A stretch of DNA of 64,000 nucleotides, taken from the NCBI GenBank assembly GCA_034509425.1, contig JAVTVJ010000513.1:620001-684000 (forward strand), given 5' to 3'. A model generated the notes under the pieces. The model searched no databases. It was not told where the DNA came from and saw only the letters and a list, made by a program, of their open reading frames with translations. Both the position numbers and the translations under genes were made by a program. The stretch is from Eopsaltria australis. Taxonomy: Eukaryota; Chordata; Aves; Passeriformes; Petroicidae. Shown here piece after piece: positions 21,091 through 32,390 of the stretch (positions are counted from its first letter, which is position 1; every line of letters starts with the position of its first letter).

Positions 21091-22208
21091 TTCCATCAGG
21101 AGACAAAAGCTCTGCATAAACATTGAGCAACACCTGCTTAACACACCTGGGAACATCTGTCTGCATCAAAAGAGGGCTTAAAGCTGAGAATGGCACCAGC
21201 AGCTCCCATCTGCAACAGAGACCCAGGCAAAGGACAGGGACAGAGAATTCAGCTGGAAGACTCAGAGAATTCTGCTGACAGAGATCATTTCTGCTCACAC
21301 TGTCCCTTGGAGAAAGGTGACATCATTCCAGGCAGCCTGGACTGAGCATGTGCTTCCTGAGTGGGGTTTGTTGTTCAGGAAACCTGCTCAGGCTTTTCCA
21401 TACTTTTCTCCCAAACAGGAAACTTCTCCTGGGCCTGTGTGCAGGCAGAGCCCTGAGGAGAGCAGGTGGGACATGGTGCAATGGGCTGGGACACGCAGCT
21501 GCAGAGCTCAGGGGACAAGGTTGTGATGCAGGGGACAGGGATGTCAGTGCCAAGTGGGCGATGTCAGACATGGTGAGGTTGGGGCTGAGGAGCAGCTTGT
21601 CCAAACAGGGTCAGCCTGCAAGGGGCTCATTCTTCTCTGTGCCCACACCTCCTAAGGACACATTCAGCATCAACATCACTTGGGGAATGGTTCTGTCACC
21701 GCTTCTATGAAGTGGAAAGTAAAAAAATACTCATGTGATTAAAAAGCAACATTTGTGAGGTGCATGTTGAAATCTCCCTCCTTAAGAGAACTCCAAACTG
21801 ACTGCCATCAGCTGCACAAGCCCTGGACACTTGAAGACAACTGAAGGAAGACAAGGAGCTCCTGAGGCCTTTCTGGATTTGAATCAGCCCCATGGTGGAT
21901 TTGGGGCTGAGTGCAGGAGCCTCAGGCACTGAGAGAAGGATGAAGAAGCTGCTCAAGGAGTCAGAAGCAAAACTCCAAGTGCCCTGGAGCATCAATGGGC
22001 CCCAGTGAGGGCAGGGAGTGGCAAAGGCTGCGCAGGGAGGGGTGAGAGCAGATCCTTGAGGCCAGGATTGCAGGGAGCCAAAGGCTGTGAGCAGGGAAGT
22101 GCAATGCTGAGAAAGGCCTGGCTTGGCTGGAGGAAGCAGAAAGGCCAAGGCCTGAGGCCAGGCCTGGCACAGCAGCGACTTTCCCTCACAGGTGGGTCTG
22201 CACAAGCC
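21091..22208. repeat. Duplicated block F, left arm of the inverted duplication
   Basis: Reverse complement of about 36280-37335. Its first 200 bases also match 34106-34255. Landmarks are AGCAACACCTGCTTAACACA, CAGGCAGCCTGGACTGAGCA and AAGGCCTGGCTTGGCTGGAG. Several long frames occur on both strands in both copies; none shows a recognisable domain. Confidence 0.75.
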
Positions 22209-22492
22209 TGAGTTTATGAACTTTGGGGTAAAATGACAGGTTCAAAGGGGGATATGGGGCAGGCAGTTCAGGAAGGCTGAACCTTCCTTGTACCTCAGGC
22301 AATGGGGAATGGAAAGGGCAACGTGCAGCCAGAAGTTTGGGATAAAAGGAGTCTGCACCCTCTGAAACCCCGAGACAGAAAACCCCGTGGACGTGTGCCC
22401 CAGTGGACTCTCTCCCTTTATTTCAATAAAGTTTCAAGACTCCTCTGTCTCCTTTATGGACACTGGCTTTTCATAGCAAGATTTTCCATCCA
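22209..22492 (+). repeat. LTR-like fragment
   Basis: Contains a GGGATAAAAGG TATA-like word near 22343 and TCAATAAAGTTTC near 22422, followed by an R/U5-like tail, and stops where the minisatellite begins. It is absent from the mirrored arm. It is short for a whole LTR, so possibly truncated. Confidence 0.45.
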
Positions 22493-22965
22493 TGACACTG
22501 TGGAACCTCACAGATCCAAGGGTCCATTGTTACACATCAAGGCCTCATTGGAACAAAGGAACCATTGCTGACAGTACAGAAACTCATGGAACCAAGGGTT
22601 CATTGTGACACTGCAGATCCAAGGACACCATGGCGACACGATGGAACCTCATGGAACCAGAGACCATTGTGAAACTCAGGGGCACTGTGGAACCAAGGGT
22701 CAGTGATGAAACTGTGGGACCCATAGAACCAAGGAGCCATTGTGACACAGCGGGGACTCATGGAGCCAAGGGGCCATTGGGACACTTCAGGGCTTTGTGG
22801 AACCAAGAAGCCACTGTGACATTGCAACGCCTCATGGCAGCAAGGAGCCATTGTGACACTAAAGAAATAAGGAGAATATTGTGACACTACAGGACATAAT
22901 GGAATCAAAGGAGACCATTGTGACACTGTGGGGCCCCCATGGAACCAAGGGAACATGGAACAGGC
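22493..22965. repeat. 37-38 bp minisatellite array, forward orientation
   Basis: Same unit as at 11586. It joins the ~185-bp satellite at a GGGAACATGGAACAGG word, a junction used again at 24285 and, with variation, at 14265. Confidence 0.88.
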
Positions 22966-23990
22966 ATGGCTGGATTGGCCTCGTGGGGATCACCTTAAAG
23001 GTCAGTCTGACCTTGGTACTTGGAGCGCCACTGTCCCTGAAGAACTGGGGCTCTGGGCTTTCCTTGCTATGGAAGAGAACTGTCCTTCTCCTCCAGGTGC
23101 CCATGGATAAAAGTGGAATTCCTCCTCCAAATTTCCTGAAATGCAAAGATTGTTCCCAGATGAAATCTGCCAGGACAGACAGATCTGGCTGGTTTGGCCT
23201 TCTGGGGGCCACCTCTCATCTGCCTCTGAAACACTGGGACCATGTGCTTTTCTTTCCTATTGGAGAACACCTTTCACATGCATGGCCAAAATTTGGAATC
23301 TGCCCACAAATTTCCCTATATCCATGGATTGCCCTCAGAAGAAAGGTGCCAGGAGAGACAGGTCTGGCTGCCTTGGCCCATTGTGGCCACCTCTCATCTT
23401 CTTCCAAAACACTTGGACTTTGTGCTTTTCTTTCCTGTGGAAAACCCATCCATCTCAACCAGGTGCCCATGGCTGAAATTGGCATTCCACCTCCAAAACT
23501 CCATCCATCCAAGGATTGCTCCCAAGTGAAAGCTGCCAGGACAAACAGGTCTGGCTGCCCTTGGCTTCTTGGGGGCTGCCTCTCATCTGCATTTGAAACA
23601 CTAGAGTTTGGTGCTTTCCTTCCCAATGGAAAAGAAACTGTCCTTCTTATCAATGCAGAAATTGAGATTCTACCTCCAAAATTCCCTATTTCCAAGGGTT
23701 GCTTTCAGACAACAGCAGCCAGGACAGAGATGACTGCGTGGCCCTGGTCTCTGATAGTCACCTTTCATCTGCCCCTGAAACCCTGGTGTTCCATGCTTTC
23801 CTTCCTATGGAAAAAAACCATCCTCCTCTTGCAGGTGTCCCTGCCCGAAATTTCTGTTGTGCCTCTAAAATTCCCTATATCTGGGGATTGCTCCCAGATG
23901 AAATCTGCCAGTACCATCAAGTCTGGCTGGCCTTGCCCTCTGGTGACTGGCCCTCATCTGCCCCTATAACAATGGGACTTGGTTGCTTGC
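22966..23990 (+). repeat. ~185 bp satellite, about five tandem units
   Basis: The GCTGCCAGGACAGA-type anchor recurs near 23167, 23346, 23533, 23715 and 23905, giving steps of 179-190 bp. Each unit carries CATCTGCCCCTGAAACACTG, CTTTCCTTCCTATGGAAAAG and CTCCAAAATTCCCTATATCC words. A 362-codon open frame crosses the array, with the words KDCSQ-K-AART-RSG returning. The frame looks repeated only where the unit lengths keep phase. Treated as satellite rather than a gene. Confidence 0.88.
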
Positions 23991-24285
23991 TTCCTATGGA
24001 GACCATGGTGACACTGCGGGGCCTCGTGGAACCAAGGGGTCATTGTGGGGCCGCATGGTCCCAAGGGGCCAGTGTGAAGAAGCAGGGCTTTGTGGAACAA
24101 AGAGGCCATTGTTGCATTACAAGCCCTGGTGGAAACAAAGGGCCATTGTGATCCTGCAGGGCACCGTGGATCCATGCAGACCATTGTGACACTGTGAGGC
24201 CCCACAGAACCAAAGGGCCATTGTGACACTTCAGAAGCAAGGAGACCATTGTGACACTGTGGGGCCTCATGGAATCAAGGGAACA
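23991..24285. repeat. 37-38 bp minisatellite, forward orientation
   Basis: About eight units between two satellite arrays, entering after the words TTGCTTCCTATGGAGACCAT, where satellite and minisatellite share a short sequence. Confidence 0.85.
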
Positions 24286-24920
24286 TGGAACAGGTCTGGC
24301 TGGCTCAACCACCCAGGAGCTGCCTGACAGGTCTGGCTGATCTTGGCAAGTTGAGGGCTGCCTCTCATCAGCCCCTGGAGCACTGGGGCTCTGTGCTTTC
24401 CTTCCTCCAGAACAGAACTGTCTTTCTCCCCCCAGTACCCATGGTTGAAATTGGTACTCCTAATAAAATCTCTATATGAAGTGTTTCTCCCAGACAAAAC
24501 CTTCCACATCTTGCTGGCCTTGGACTCTGGTGGTCACCTCTCATCTGCCCCTGAAACACCAGAGCTTTGTTCTTTCCTTCCTATGGAAAAGAACCGTCCT
24601 TCTCCTCCAGGGGCCATGACCAAAATGGGGATTCTACCTCCCAAAATTCCATCTATCCAAGGATTTCTCCCAGCCAAAAGCTGCCAGGACAGACAGCTCT
24701 GGCTGGCCTCGGCCCTCTGTGGCTACCACTTATGTTCCCCTGAAACACTGGGACTCTGCTTTCCTTCCTATGGAAAAGAGCCATCCTTCTTCTCCAAGTG
24801 CCCGTGGGCAAAACTGGAATTTGGCCTCCAAAATTCCATCTATCCAAGGATTGCTGTCAGACAAAAGCTGCTACAAGACACAGGTCTGGCTGGCCTTGTC
24901 CTCTGCTCAGTTTCTTAGAC
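24286..24920 (+). repeat. ~185 bp satellite, about 3.5 units
   Basis: Anchors near 24495, 24681 and 24869. The array ends at the fold-back point near 24910, after which the same satellite continues in the opposite orientation. Confidence 0.87.
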
Positions 24921-24930
24921 TATGAGCAGA
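24902..24930. repeat. Short hairpin at the inversion point of the satellite
   Basis: TCTGCTCA at 24902-24909 and TGAGCAGA at 24923-24930 are perfect inverted repeats with a 13-base loop. Satellite units left of it are forward and right of it reversed, so this is the visible join of the inversion. Confidence 0.75.
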
Positions 24931-25435
24931 AGGCCATTTCTTTCCCAGGGGAAGGAAAGCGCAGAGCCCCGGTGTTTCAGGGCCAGGTTAGAGGCAGGCA
25001 CCAGAGGCCAAGGCCAGCCAGAGCTGTCTGTCCTGGCAACTTTTGTCTGGGAGAAACCCTTGGATATAGGGAATTTTGGAGGAGAAGTACCAGTTTTGGC
25101 CATGGATGCCTGGGCAGGATGGATGGTTCTTTTCCATAGGAAGGAAAGCCCAGAGTCCCAGTGTTTGAAGGAAGGTGAGAGATGGCTCTGAGGAAGCCAA
25201 GGGCAGCCAAACTTGTTGGTAATGGCAGCTTTTGTCCAGAAGCACTCCCTGGATATAGGGAATTTTGGAGGTGGAATCCCATTTTGGCCATGGGCACCTG
25301 GGGAAGAAGGACAGTTCTTTTCCATTTGAAGGAAAGCCCAGAGCCCCAGCGTTTCAGGGGCACATGGGAAGAGACCCTTGACATGCCAATGTCAGTTGAG
25401 CCAGTCAGACGAAGGCAACCAGACCTGTTACCTGT
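24931..25435 (-). repeat. ~185 bp satellite, reverse orientation, about 2.5 units
   Basis: Reverse complements of the anchor words lie near 25035 and 25220. The end of the array at 25370-25470 mirrors 14260-14360, including the satellite/minisatellite junction. Confidence 0.87.
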
Positions 25436-26455
25436 TCCCGTGGATCCATGGGGCCCTGTGGTGCCACAATGGTAGTGTCATATTGGATCCTTGGTTCCAC
25501 GAGGCCCTGCTGTGTCACACTGGCCCCTTGTTTCCATGGGGTGCCAGAGTGTCACAATGGTTTCCTTGGTTCCATGGAGCTGCACAGTGACCCAATGGCC
25601 CCTTGCTTCCATGGGGCCACAGAGTGTCACAATGGTCTCCATGATTCCATGAGGTCCTGCAGTATCACAATGGTCTCCTTGGTTCAATGGTGCCACACAG
25701 TGCCACCATTGCCTCTTGGCCTGACAAGAACCAACAGTGTAACAGTGGCTCCTTGCTTCCATGGTGCTGCAAAGTGTCACAATGACCCCTTGGTTCAATG
25801 AGGCCTGTAGTGTCACAATGGTCTCCATGATTCCACAAGGCCCTGCAGTGTCACAACAGACCACTGGATCCATGTGACCCCACAGTGTCACAATGGTCCC
25901 CTTCTTCCATGAGGCCTTCCTGTGCCACAATGGCCCTTTGGTTCCATGAGGCCTCAGTGTCACAATGGCCTTGGTTCCTTGATGTCCTGTGGTGTAACAA
26001 TGGCCTCCTTGGTTCCACAGTGTCAGAATGGAACCATCATCCCATGGAGCCCCTCACTGTCACTGTAGTCCCCTTGATTCCATGAGACCCTGCAGTGCTA
26101 CAATGGCCCCTTGGTTCCAGTGGGTCCCAAAGTGTTCCAATAGTTGCTGTTGTTCGATGAATCCCTGCAATTTCACAATTGATGTTTGATTCCATGAAGC
26201 CCCACAGTGTCACAATGGACCCTTGGTTCCATGAGGCCTTGCTGTGTCACAATGAACTTCTCTTTCCATGAGGTTTCACACTGTCAACAACATTCTCCTT
26301 GGATCTGCAGTGTCACAATGGACCATCAGTTCTATGTGTCACAATGGCACTTTAGCTCCATCAGGTTCTGCAGTGTCACAATGGACCCTTTGTTCCATGA
26401 GGTTCCACAGTGTCACAGTTGTCTGCTCACTTCTGTGAGGTTCTGTAACCAAATC
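25436..26455. repeat. 37-38 bp minisatellite array, reverse orientation
   Basis: About 1 kb of the same family. A 161-codon open frame runs through it on the minus strand (25478-25963) with recurring GTKET/WNQG-like words produced by the unit. Confidence 0.92.
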
Positions 26456-26795
26456 TCTGAAACATCAGAATAAGACTCCTTAATACTAGTTTGGTGTGTA
26501 AGAGGGTGTCATTTATACAGGACTGAGCTCCAGTAGGGGATAACCCCTAACCTTAGGTGGACACATGATTCTACAATTGTGATGCTTATAAACAGTCACA
26601 ACATGACTATTACAATTTCTCTGTTACCATAAAATCCATCCCAAGTTCCCAAATTCAGTCCTTGTTTTTTCTATCACCGCACTCTTGTGCCAGATGACCT
26701 CTTCACTTTCAACTGTCCTGACTGAGAGGGCAGCCTATGTATGACTGGTTTTTCTCCTAAAAGTTCACAGGCACAGTAAAAATTGAAATAACCCA
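26456..26795 (-). repeat. LTR-like block G, copy 2
   Basis: Same block as 11246-11585 (inverted) and 42846-43195 (same orientation). It sits between minisatellite and block D on the 5' side of OR2. Confidence 0.5.
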
Positions 26796-27365
26796 TCATG
26801 CATCAAGGCCAAGGCTTTGTGTGGCCAGGCAGAGGCAGGCAGGACGCAGAGCTGTCAGCAAAGGAAGGGACCAGCCAGGTGGGGCAGCCAGGGCATGAGG
26901 ACAGCCTGCAGGGACAGAGGCGCAGGGCAGGGACACCGTAGCACAGCCTGGGCTGCAGAGGCCACAGGCATGGGCAGCAGCTGCAAGGCCCTGGACAGAG
27001 GCAACTCCTGCAGCACTTTGGCCATGGCTGCTGGCCCTGGGCGTGAGGCATGAGGAGGAGACAAGTGAGCCTTGCTGTGCTGGGGCCTCATTGCCTCCTT
27101 GGCCCTGCTCAGCAGCCTGGCAGGGGCCGCCCCATGGTGCTGCCCTTGCCATTGCACATGCCCACATGGCAGTGGCCCGGGAAGAGGCCTGAGCAATGAG
27201 GGAGGGACAGGATGTGCCTTGCCAGGGGCTGGGGCTCAGGCCTTGGCCCTTTGCATTGCTGAAACACATCCAGCTTTGCTCAGCATCACAGACACCTTTG
27301 CCTTGTTTGTCCCCAGCTGTCATCACTGCCTCCAGTGTTCTGCTCTAACTGGAACCTGGGGACAC
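26796..27365 (+). repeat. Duplicated GC-rich block D, copy 2, upstream of OR2
   Basis: Same block as 10658-11245 and 43196-43765, located about 2.5 kb upstream of the OR2 start codon. It could hold a noncoding first exon or promoter of the OR; this is inference from position and copy number only. Compared with the other copies, a small change near 26990 shifts one of the shared open frames. Confidence 0.7.
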
Positions 27366-29821
27366 TTTCTCCATTGTGTCTCTCAGTGGGACCCATTAAA
27401 ACTTCAAGAAACTTGAGAATTCAATTCTAACTTTGAATTCTTGAGAGGTTTCTTCAAGTCCCTCTCAGGGCCTGATGTTCAGGGCCTCAGCACCAAAGCC
27501 CTGAGAGGATCATTCCAGTCCTTGTGCTGTGTCTGTGCTGCTGAGCTGGGCCGGGCTCCTGGCACAGAGGCAGCTCCTGGCAACCAAGAAGAGCTTCAAA
27601 AAGCCATTTCTCCTGAGGAGCAGCTCCTCTCCCAGCCCAGTAGGGCTGAGGGCACTGCCTGCAGACACCTGAGAGGGGTGAAGCAGACTGAGGCTGAAAG
27701 CAGCTGGAAGGACAATTCTGAGCTCATTCATGGAGAAATCTTCACCACTTGTGACACAGTCAGTCTCTGGCTGCAGGGATCTTGTAAAGCTGCCCCAGGA
27801 CACGAGTGCTGTGAGTGTAAGGATGGCTGTGCTGCCGTTTGTGGTTTGGGGCAGGATGTGGTGCAGAGCGGGGTGCCCTGGGCACCGTCAGAGGGACAGG
27901 GCAGGACGGCTCCTGCTGCCAGGGACGGCTGCAGGGACAGCTGAAGGTGGGGGTGCAGCCAGGGCTGCCCAGGGCTGTCCTGCACAGCAGCTCCTGCAGC
28001 CCTCAGGGCTCTTGGCCAGCCCAGGCCATCTGCCACCTGCCAGGGGCAGCTCTCAGCCTGCCTGGCAGCTCCCCATGGCCGCTGGAGGGAAGCTGTGGAT
28101 GCAAGGAGTGACTCCTGCCAGGGCAGGTGCTGCTGCTGTGCAGAGGCTGCTGTGTGGGCCAGGGCTGCTCAGAGCTCCAGCTCATGCCCAGCTCATTTCT
28201 GAGGGCACTTTTCAGGAGCACATTCAGGCCAGGGCTTTCCTGCTTGACTCTCTGCTTTCCTCAATCTCTGCTCCCACTTTTCCTGGCTCAGCTTGGTGGC
28301 AATGGAAACTCAGCTGTGCAGGGCAGAGCAGAGGCTGAGGCTCTTAAACCATCACACTGAGCATTCCTGGGACCCTCAGCAAGTGCCTGCACCTGCTCAG
28401 CCTCCAGACCCATCCAGCATCACCTTTCCATGGTGGCCAGGCCTGGGGGAGCTGTTCTTTAATCCCTGCAGCCCCCAGCAGCTGCAGGGCAGAGCTGGCC
28501 CAGGGGCTGGGCTGGGCTCTGGCAGCTGTGGCAGGGAAGGAGCCCGGGCCCACAGGAACAGCTCCCGGCTGAGACAGCTCCAGCAGCAGAGCCATGGGCA
28601 GGGAGGGAGGGAGGCAATGCTGAGGGAAGCCCTGCTGCAGGGGACATGTGGCACCTGCGGGCCCTGGCCTGCAGTGCAGACACTGGCCTGAGCAGCACAG
28701 CTCTTGTGTCCCCTGGCAGCCAGCACAGCCCTCAGCCCGGGGGCTCGGGGCCCTCAGTGCCCTCCTGGGCCGGCAGAGCAGCAGCAGAGATGAAGGGCAT
28801 CTCTCCTGCCATGTGCCCATTCCCTGCTGCCCGGGCCTCAGGGCCACTGTCCTGCCCTGCTGCTGCCTGGCAGGGGCTGTGCAGGGCTGGCCAGGGAAAG
28901 GCTTTTCCTCAGGGCCCGGCTCTGTCTCTCCTTGCCTTGCTCAGGTGCTGCTGGCATTGCTGAGGGGCTCTGTGGCAATGGCAGCTGCAGCTGCAGGGTC
29001 AGGCCCAGCCCTTGGGCTCCTCCTGTGCAGGGTGAGCCCAGCAATGGGGTGTCCCAGCTCCCTGTGGCCTGGGCAGCTCTGGACAGGGCAGCCTGGGAGG
29101 CTGGCAATGAGCCCACTCTCCTCCAGCAGTGCCATGGACAGGACCCTTGGTGTGTCCTCGGGATGCATCCAAGCTGTGAGCTGCCTTCCAGGGGACACTG
29201 GGGGACAGGAGTGTCCTTGGCCAGAGTGGGGCTGAGACTCTGAGAAAGGCTGAGCCAGTTTGCTCTGCTGTGGCTCCCTCTGCTCTCAGCTGTGTCAGGT
29301 TGATTTTCAGGGGAGCACAGTGACTGCCCTCGATCTCAGAAAGGGCATCTGGGGACAGATGGAGCAACAGAGCAGCTCCCCTCACCCTTCACTGAGTTAC
29401 AGCCAATGCTCCTGCACTGCACAGTTCTCTTTGTTCTCCCTGAGCACAGCAGAAAATCCTCTCCAAGTGCCTTTGGCCATCACGATTCCTTAGCCCTGGG
29501 ACAGGAGATGCTGCCAAGCCCCTCTGCCTCAGGAGCAGTTTGGGCTGATGGAATCCAACCCCAGGACTGGCCCCTATCCCCATTCCCTTGACCCCACTGC
29601 TGCAGAGCAGAGCTGACCCCTCGGTGTCCATGGGCAGAGCCCCTGCTGGTGACAGCAACGGGGCCAGATCCCAGCAGAGCTCCAGGCACGGGGCTGAAGG
29701 AAGGGCTCTGAGAAAAAGGAAAACGGAGTGGCCCAGTGCAGCAGGGGCAGGGCTGGGAGAAAGGGCTTGGACATTGCTCAGGAAAGTCTCCCCCGATTTT
29801 TCACTGTCTCCTCCTTCAACA
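27366..29821 (+). other. 5' flank of OR2, no protein gene seen
   Basis: GC-rich sequence whose first ~600 bases match 43766-44420 upstream of OR3 (for example CAGTCCTTGTGCTGTGTCTG). The rest is mostly specific to this unit. Many overlapping frames are open on both strands because of composition. It probably contains the 5' exon and intron of OR2, but no donor site can be assigned. Confidence 0.4.
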
Positions 29822-29822
29822 G
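29801..29822 (+). promoter_or_regulatory. Candidate splice acceptor of OR2
   Basis: A pyrimidine-rich run, TCACTGTCTCCTCCTTCAACAG, ends in AG 23 bases before the ATG. OR genes usually have a single coding exon joined to an upstream noncoding exon at such a site. Confidence 0.6.
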
Positions 29823-29845
29823 GTGCCCGTGACCAGAGACAGCAA

Positions 29846-30778
29846 ATGTCCAACAGCAGCTCCATCAGCCACTTCCTCCTGCTGCCATTGGCAGACACGC
29901 GGCAGCTGCAGCTCCTGCACTTCTGCCTCTTCCTGGCCATCTCCCTGGCTGCCCTCCTGGGCAACGGCCTCATCATCAGCGCCGTAGCCTGCGACCACCA
30001 CCTGCACACCCCCATGTTCTTCTTCCTGCTCAACCTGGCCCTCAGCGACCTGGGCTTCATCTGCACCACTGTCCCCAAAGCCATGCACAATTCCCTCTGG
30101 GACACCAGCACCATCTCCTACTCAGGATGTGCTGCTCAAGTGTTTTTCTTTCTGTTCTTCATTTCAGCAGAGTTTTCCCTCCTGACCATCATGTGCTACG
30201 ACCGCTACGTGTCCATCTGCAAACCCCTGCACTACGGGACCCTCCTGGGCAGCAGAGCTTGTGCCCACATGGCAGCAGCTGCCTGGGCCAGTGCCTTTCT
30301 CTACGCTCTGCTGCACACAGCCAATACATTTTCCCTGCCCCTGTGCCAGGGAAATGCCCTGGGCCAGTTCTTCTGTGAAATCCCACACATCCTCAAGCTC
30401 TCCTGCTCACACTCCAAACTCAGGGAATTTTGGCTTCTTACAGTTAGTGCCTGTTTAGGACTTGTCTGTTTTGTGTTCATAGTTTTCTCCTATGTGCAGA
30501 TCTTCAGGGCTGTGCTGAGGATCCCCTCTGAGCAGGGACGGCACAAAGCCTTTTCCACGTGCCTCCCTCACCTGGCTGTGGTCTCCCTGTTTGTCGGCAC
30601 TGGCTTTTTTGCCTACCTGAAGCCCCCTTCCATCTCCTCCCCATCCCTGGATCTCTCACTGTCAGTTCTGTACTCGATGGTGCCTCCAGTCCTGAACCCC
30701 CTCATCTACAGCCTGAGGAACCAGGAGCTCAAGGCTGCAGTGTGGAGACTGATGAATGGGCGATCTCAGAAAGATTAA
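29846..30778 (+). CDS. Olfactory receptor, OR14-like, intact (OR2)
   Basis: 310-residue class A G-protein-coupled receptor of the odorant receptor family. Features in order: an N-terminal NSS glycosylation site at residue 3; TM1 with the GN motif near residues 41-42; TM2 with LALSDLG; a TM3 cysteine near 95; MCYDRYVSICKPLHY from residue 116; conserved loop-2 cysteines; KAFSTC near 234; PLIYS at 285-289; then a short cytoplasmic tail. The start was chosen at the ATG just after the splice acceptor. An in-frame ATG at 29588 would add 86 residues unlike any OR N-terminus. All hallmark motifs are intact, so the gene looks functional. It is very similar to OR3 and to the visible part of OR1, consistent with recent tandem duplication or gene conversion. 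The ligand is unknown. Confidence 0.95.
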   Translation: MSNSSSISHFLLLPLADTRQLQLLHFCLFLAISLAALLGNGLIISAVACDHHLHTPMFFFLLNLALSDLGFICTTVPKAMHNSLWDTSTISYSGCAAQVFFFLFFISAEFSLLTIMCYDRYVSICKPLHYGTLLGSRACAHMAAAAWASAFLYALLHTANTFSLPLCQGNALGQFFCEIPHILKLSCSHSKLREFWLLTVSACLGLVCFVFIVFSYVQIFRAVLRIPSEQGRHKAFSTCLPHLAVVSLFVGTGFFAYLKPPSISSPSLDLSLSVLYSMVPPVLNPLIYSLRNQELKAAVWRLMNGRSQKD

Positions 30779-30808
30779 ACTGGTTGCCTATTTCTTCAAA
30801 CCATTTGT

Positions 30809-30814
30809 AATAAA
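30809..30814 (+). terminator. AATAAA polyadenylation signal after OR2
   Basis: AATAAA lies about 30 bases after the OR2 stop codon. OR3 has one at the same relative place and OR1 does not. Confidence 0.55.
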
Positions 30815-32189
30815 AGTAATCTTTTTATGTTCTTCTTGGGTTTGCTTGTTTGTTTGTTCTATTCCTTCCTTTGTTTTTGTTTTTTAGTATTTTTATTTTT
30901 TTATATTGTCCACAAAGAAATGCCATTGTTTTGCCATTTCTCATTTTGTTTCTCTGCACTTTTCTGTAGCCCCAGACTCTGTCAATGAGGAGTTGTGCTC
31001 TCCATAGCTTTAAATGAACTAAAGAATCTCCCAGCAAAGTTTTCACTACAGATCCCCCTTTTGTTCCCTTCTCTGGGGCTGCAGCAGCAATGTCTGTGTG
31101 CAGAGCTGGGGGCAGATCAGGGCTGGCACAGCAGCTCTGCCCAGGAGCAGCAGCACTTGGTGTTGCCAGTGCTGCTCCCGTGCCACTGGCCCTCGTGCTG
31201 CCCTCCTGGCCCTGCTGTTGCTGTAGGGCCTGAGTGCTCTGGGGCTCGCTCCCAGCCCTGGGGGTGGCAGTGCCGGGGCTGCAGCAGGGACAGGCCATGG
31301 GCACTGCTGGGGCAGCGCTGACGCCTCAGGCCAGGGCCTGGGGGCTCCAGGCTCCTTGCCCAGGCTCTCTCAAGAACACGCCCAGGCCAATGCTCAGCAC
31401 AGAAAAGCCCCGTGAGCAGCCCCAGGCTGGCCGTGGGCAGGCTGGGGACAAACAGCATGGCTGGGGCTCTGCAAGGTCCCTGGGGGAGACAGGGAAGGAG
31501 CAGCAGAGCAGGGGCTGATCCATCCCCACTGCGCTGGACAGCCCAGGGCAGCGTCCCAGAGTGTCCTCATGCACCTGCCAACAACATCCCCCCTCTGCAG
31601 CCCTGGCCTCTCCCCAGCTCACAGAGCTGCTGCATCCTTGCAGGCACACACACGGCAGCACTGGCTCACCAGCCCCTGTTTGCATTGCACAGAGCAGGCA
31701 TGAGAACCCCATGGTGTTGGTGTGGGGACATGAACCTGAGGGAGCACAAATGCCATCAGCCCCTGGGGGCCACCAAGGGCTGGGGGATGGCAGGGAAACC
31801 ACTCAGGTTTGTCGTGGCCTCTGAAGTCAGCCAGAAAGTTTGTTCCCATCAGCTGTGAGTTTCCTGTCCCACTGCAGACGTTGTTGCTCAGAGCCAGGGC
31901 TGCCTGGCAGCCACTCCCAAACAGCCCTGAGCATTTCCTTGGCTTCACCTTTGCTTTCTTTCCTCTTTCCTGATCCACATTTCTTCCTCTTCCCCATCCC
32001 TGTCCCCTCTCCTGCAAACAGCCCATCCCTGTTTGCCCTTTCCTCTCTGGCTCCACTCCCCATTTCAGTTCCTGACTTGGCACCATGGGAACGGCCCTTG
32101 GGGAGCAGGATCATCCTACAAGTGCTTCAGGAATTGTCTGCAGGCTCCTGCAGTGCCTCCTGCTGTTCCCTGGCCAGAGGCACCACAGA
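30815..32189 (+). other. 3' flank of OR2, duplicated, no gene seen
   Basis: Matches 46038-46905 after OR3 almost throughout, including AACAACATCCCCCCTCTGCA, with a few hundred extra bases here (31680-32180). The long open frames on both strands are compositional. In the OR1 unit most of this flank is deleted. Confidence 0.5.
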
Positions 32190-32375
32190 CCAGGGGCCAC
32201 ATCTGGGCTGGTGTGTCTGGGTGTGGGGCTCCCTGTTCTGGGGCAGTGAGGAGGAGCTGCAGAGGCTCTGCAGGACTGACAGGATGGGCTTTGGGGCCTG
32301 TGTGGAGAAGCTGAGGCACCTGGGCTGCTGGAGCTTCTGAAGAGGAGGCCCAGGGCTCATCCTGCAACTGCTTCA
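32190..32375 (+). mobile_element. Degenerate CR1-like fragment, sense orientation
   Basis: The words GGGCCACATCTGGGCTGGTG and GGAGCTGCAGAGGCTCTGCA resemble the CR1 region before the GLERVQRR segment. The copy at 46915-47095 follows OR3. Heavily mutated. Confidence 0.4.
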
Positions 32376-32390
32376 AGGGTGCTCCCAGAG

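Noticed and set aside
22881..23969. 362-codon open frame resembling a repeat protein
   Set aside because: It spans minisatellite and five ~185-bp satellite units; unit lengths vary and change the frame between units. Kept as a finding, not annotated as a gene.
29588..29845. An in-frame upstream ATG that would extend OR2 to 396 residues
   Set aside because: The added 86 residues resemble no OR N-terminus, OR3 has no such extension, and a splice acceptor lies between this ATG and the usual start.
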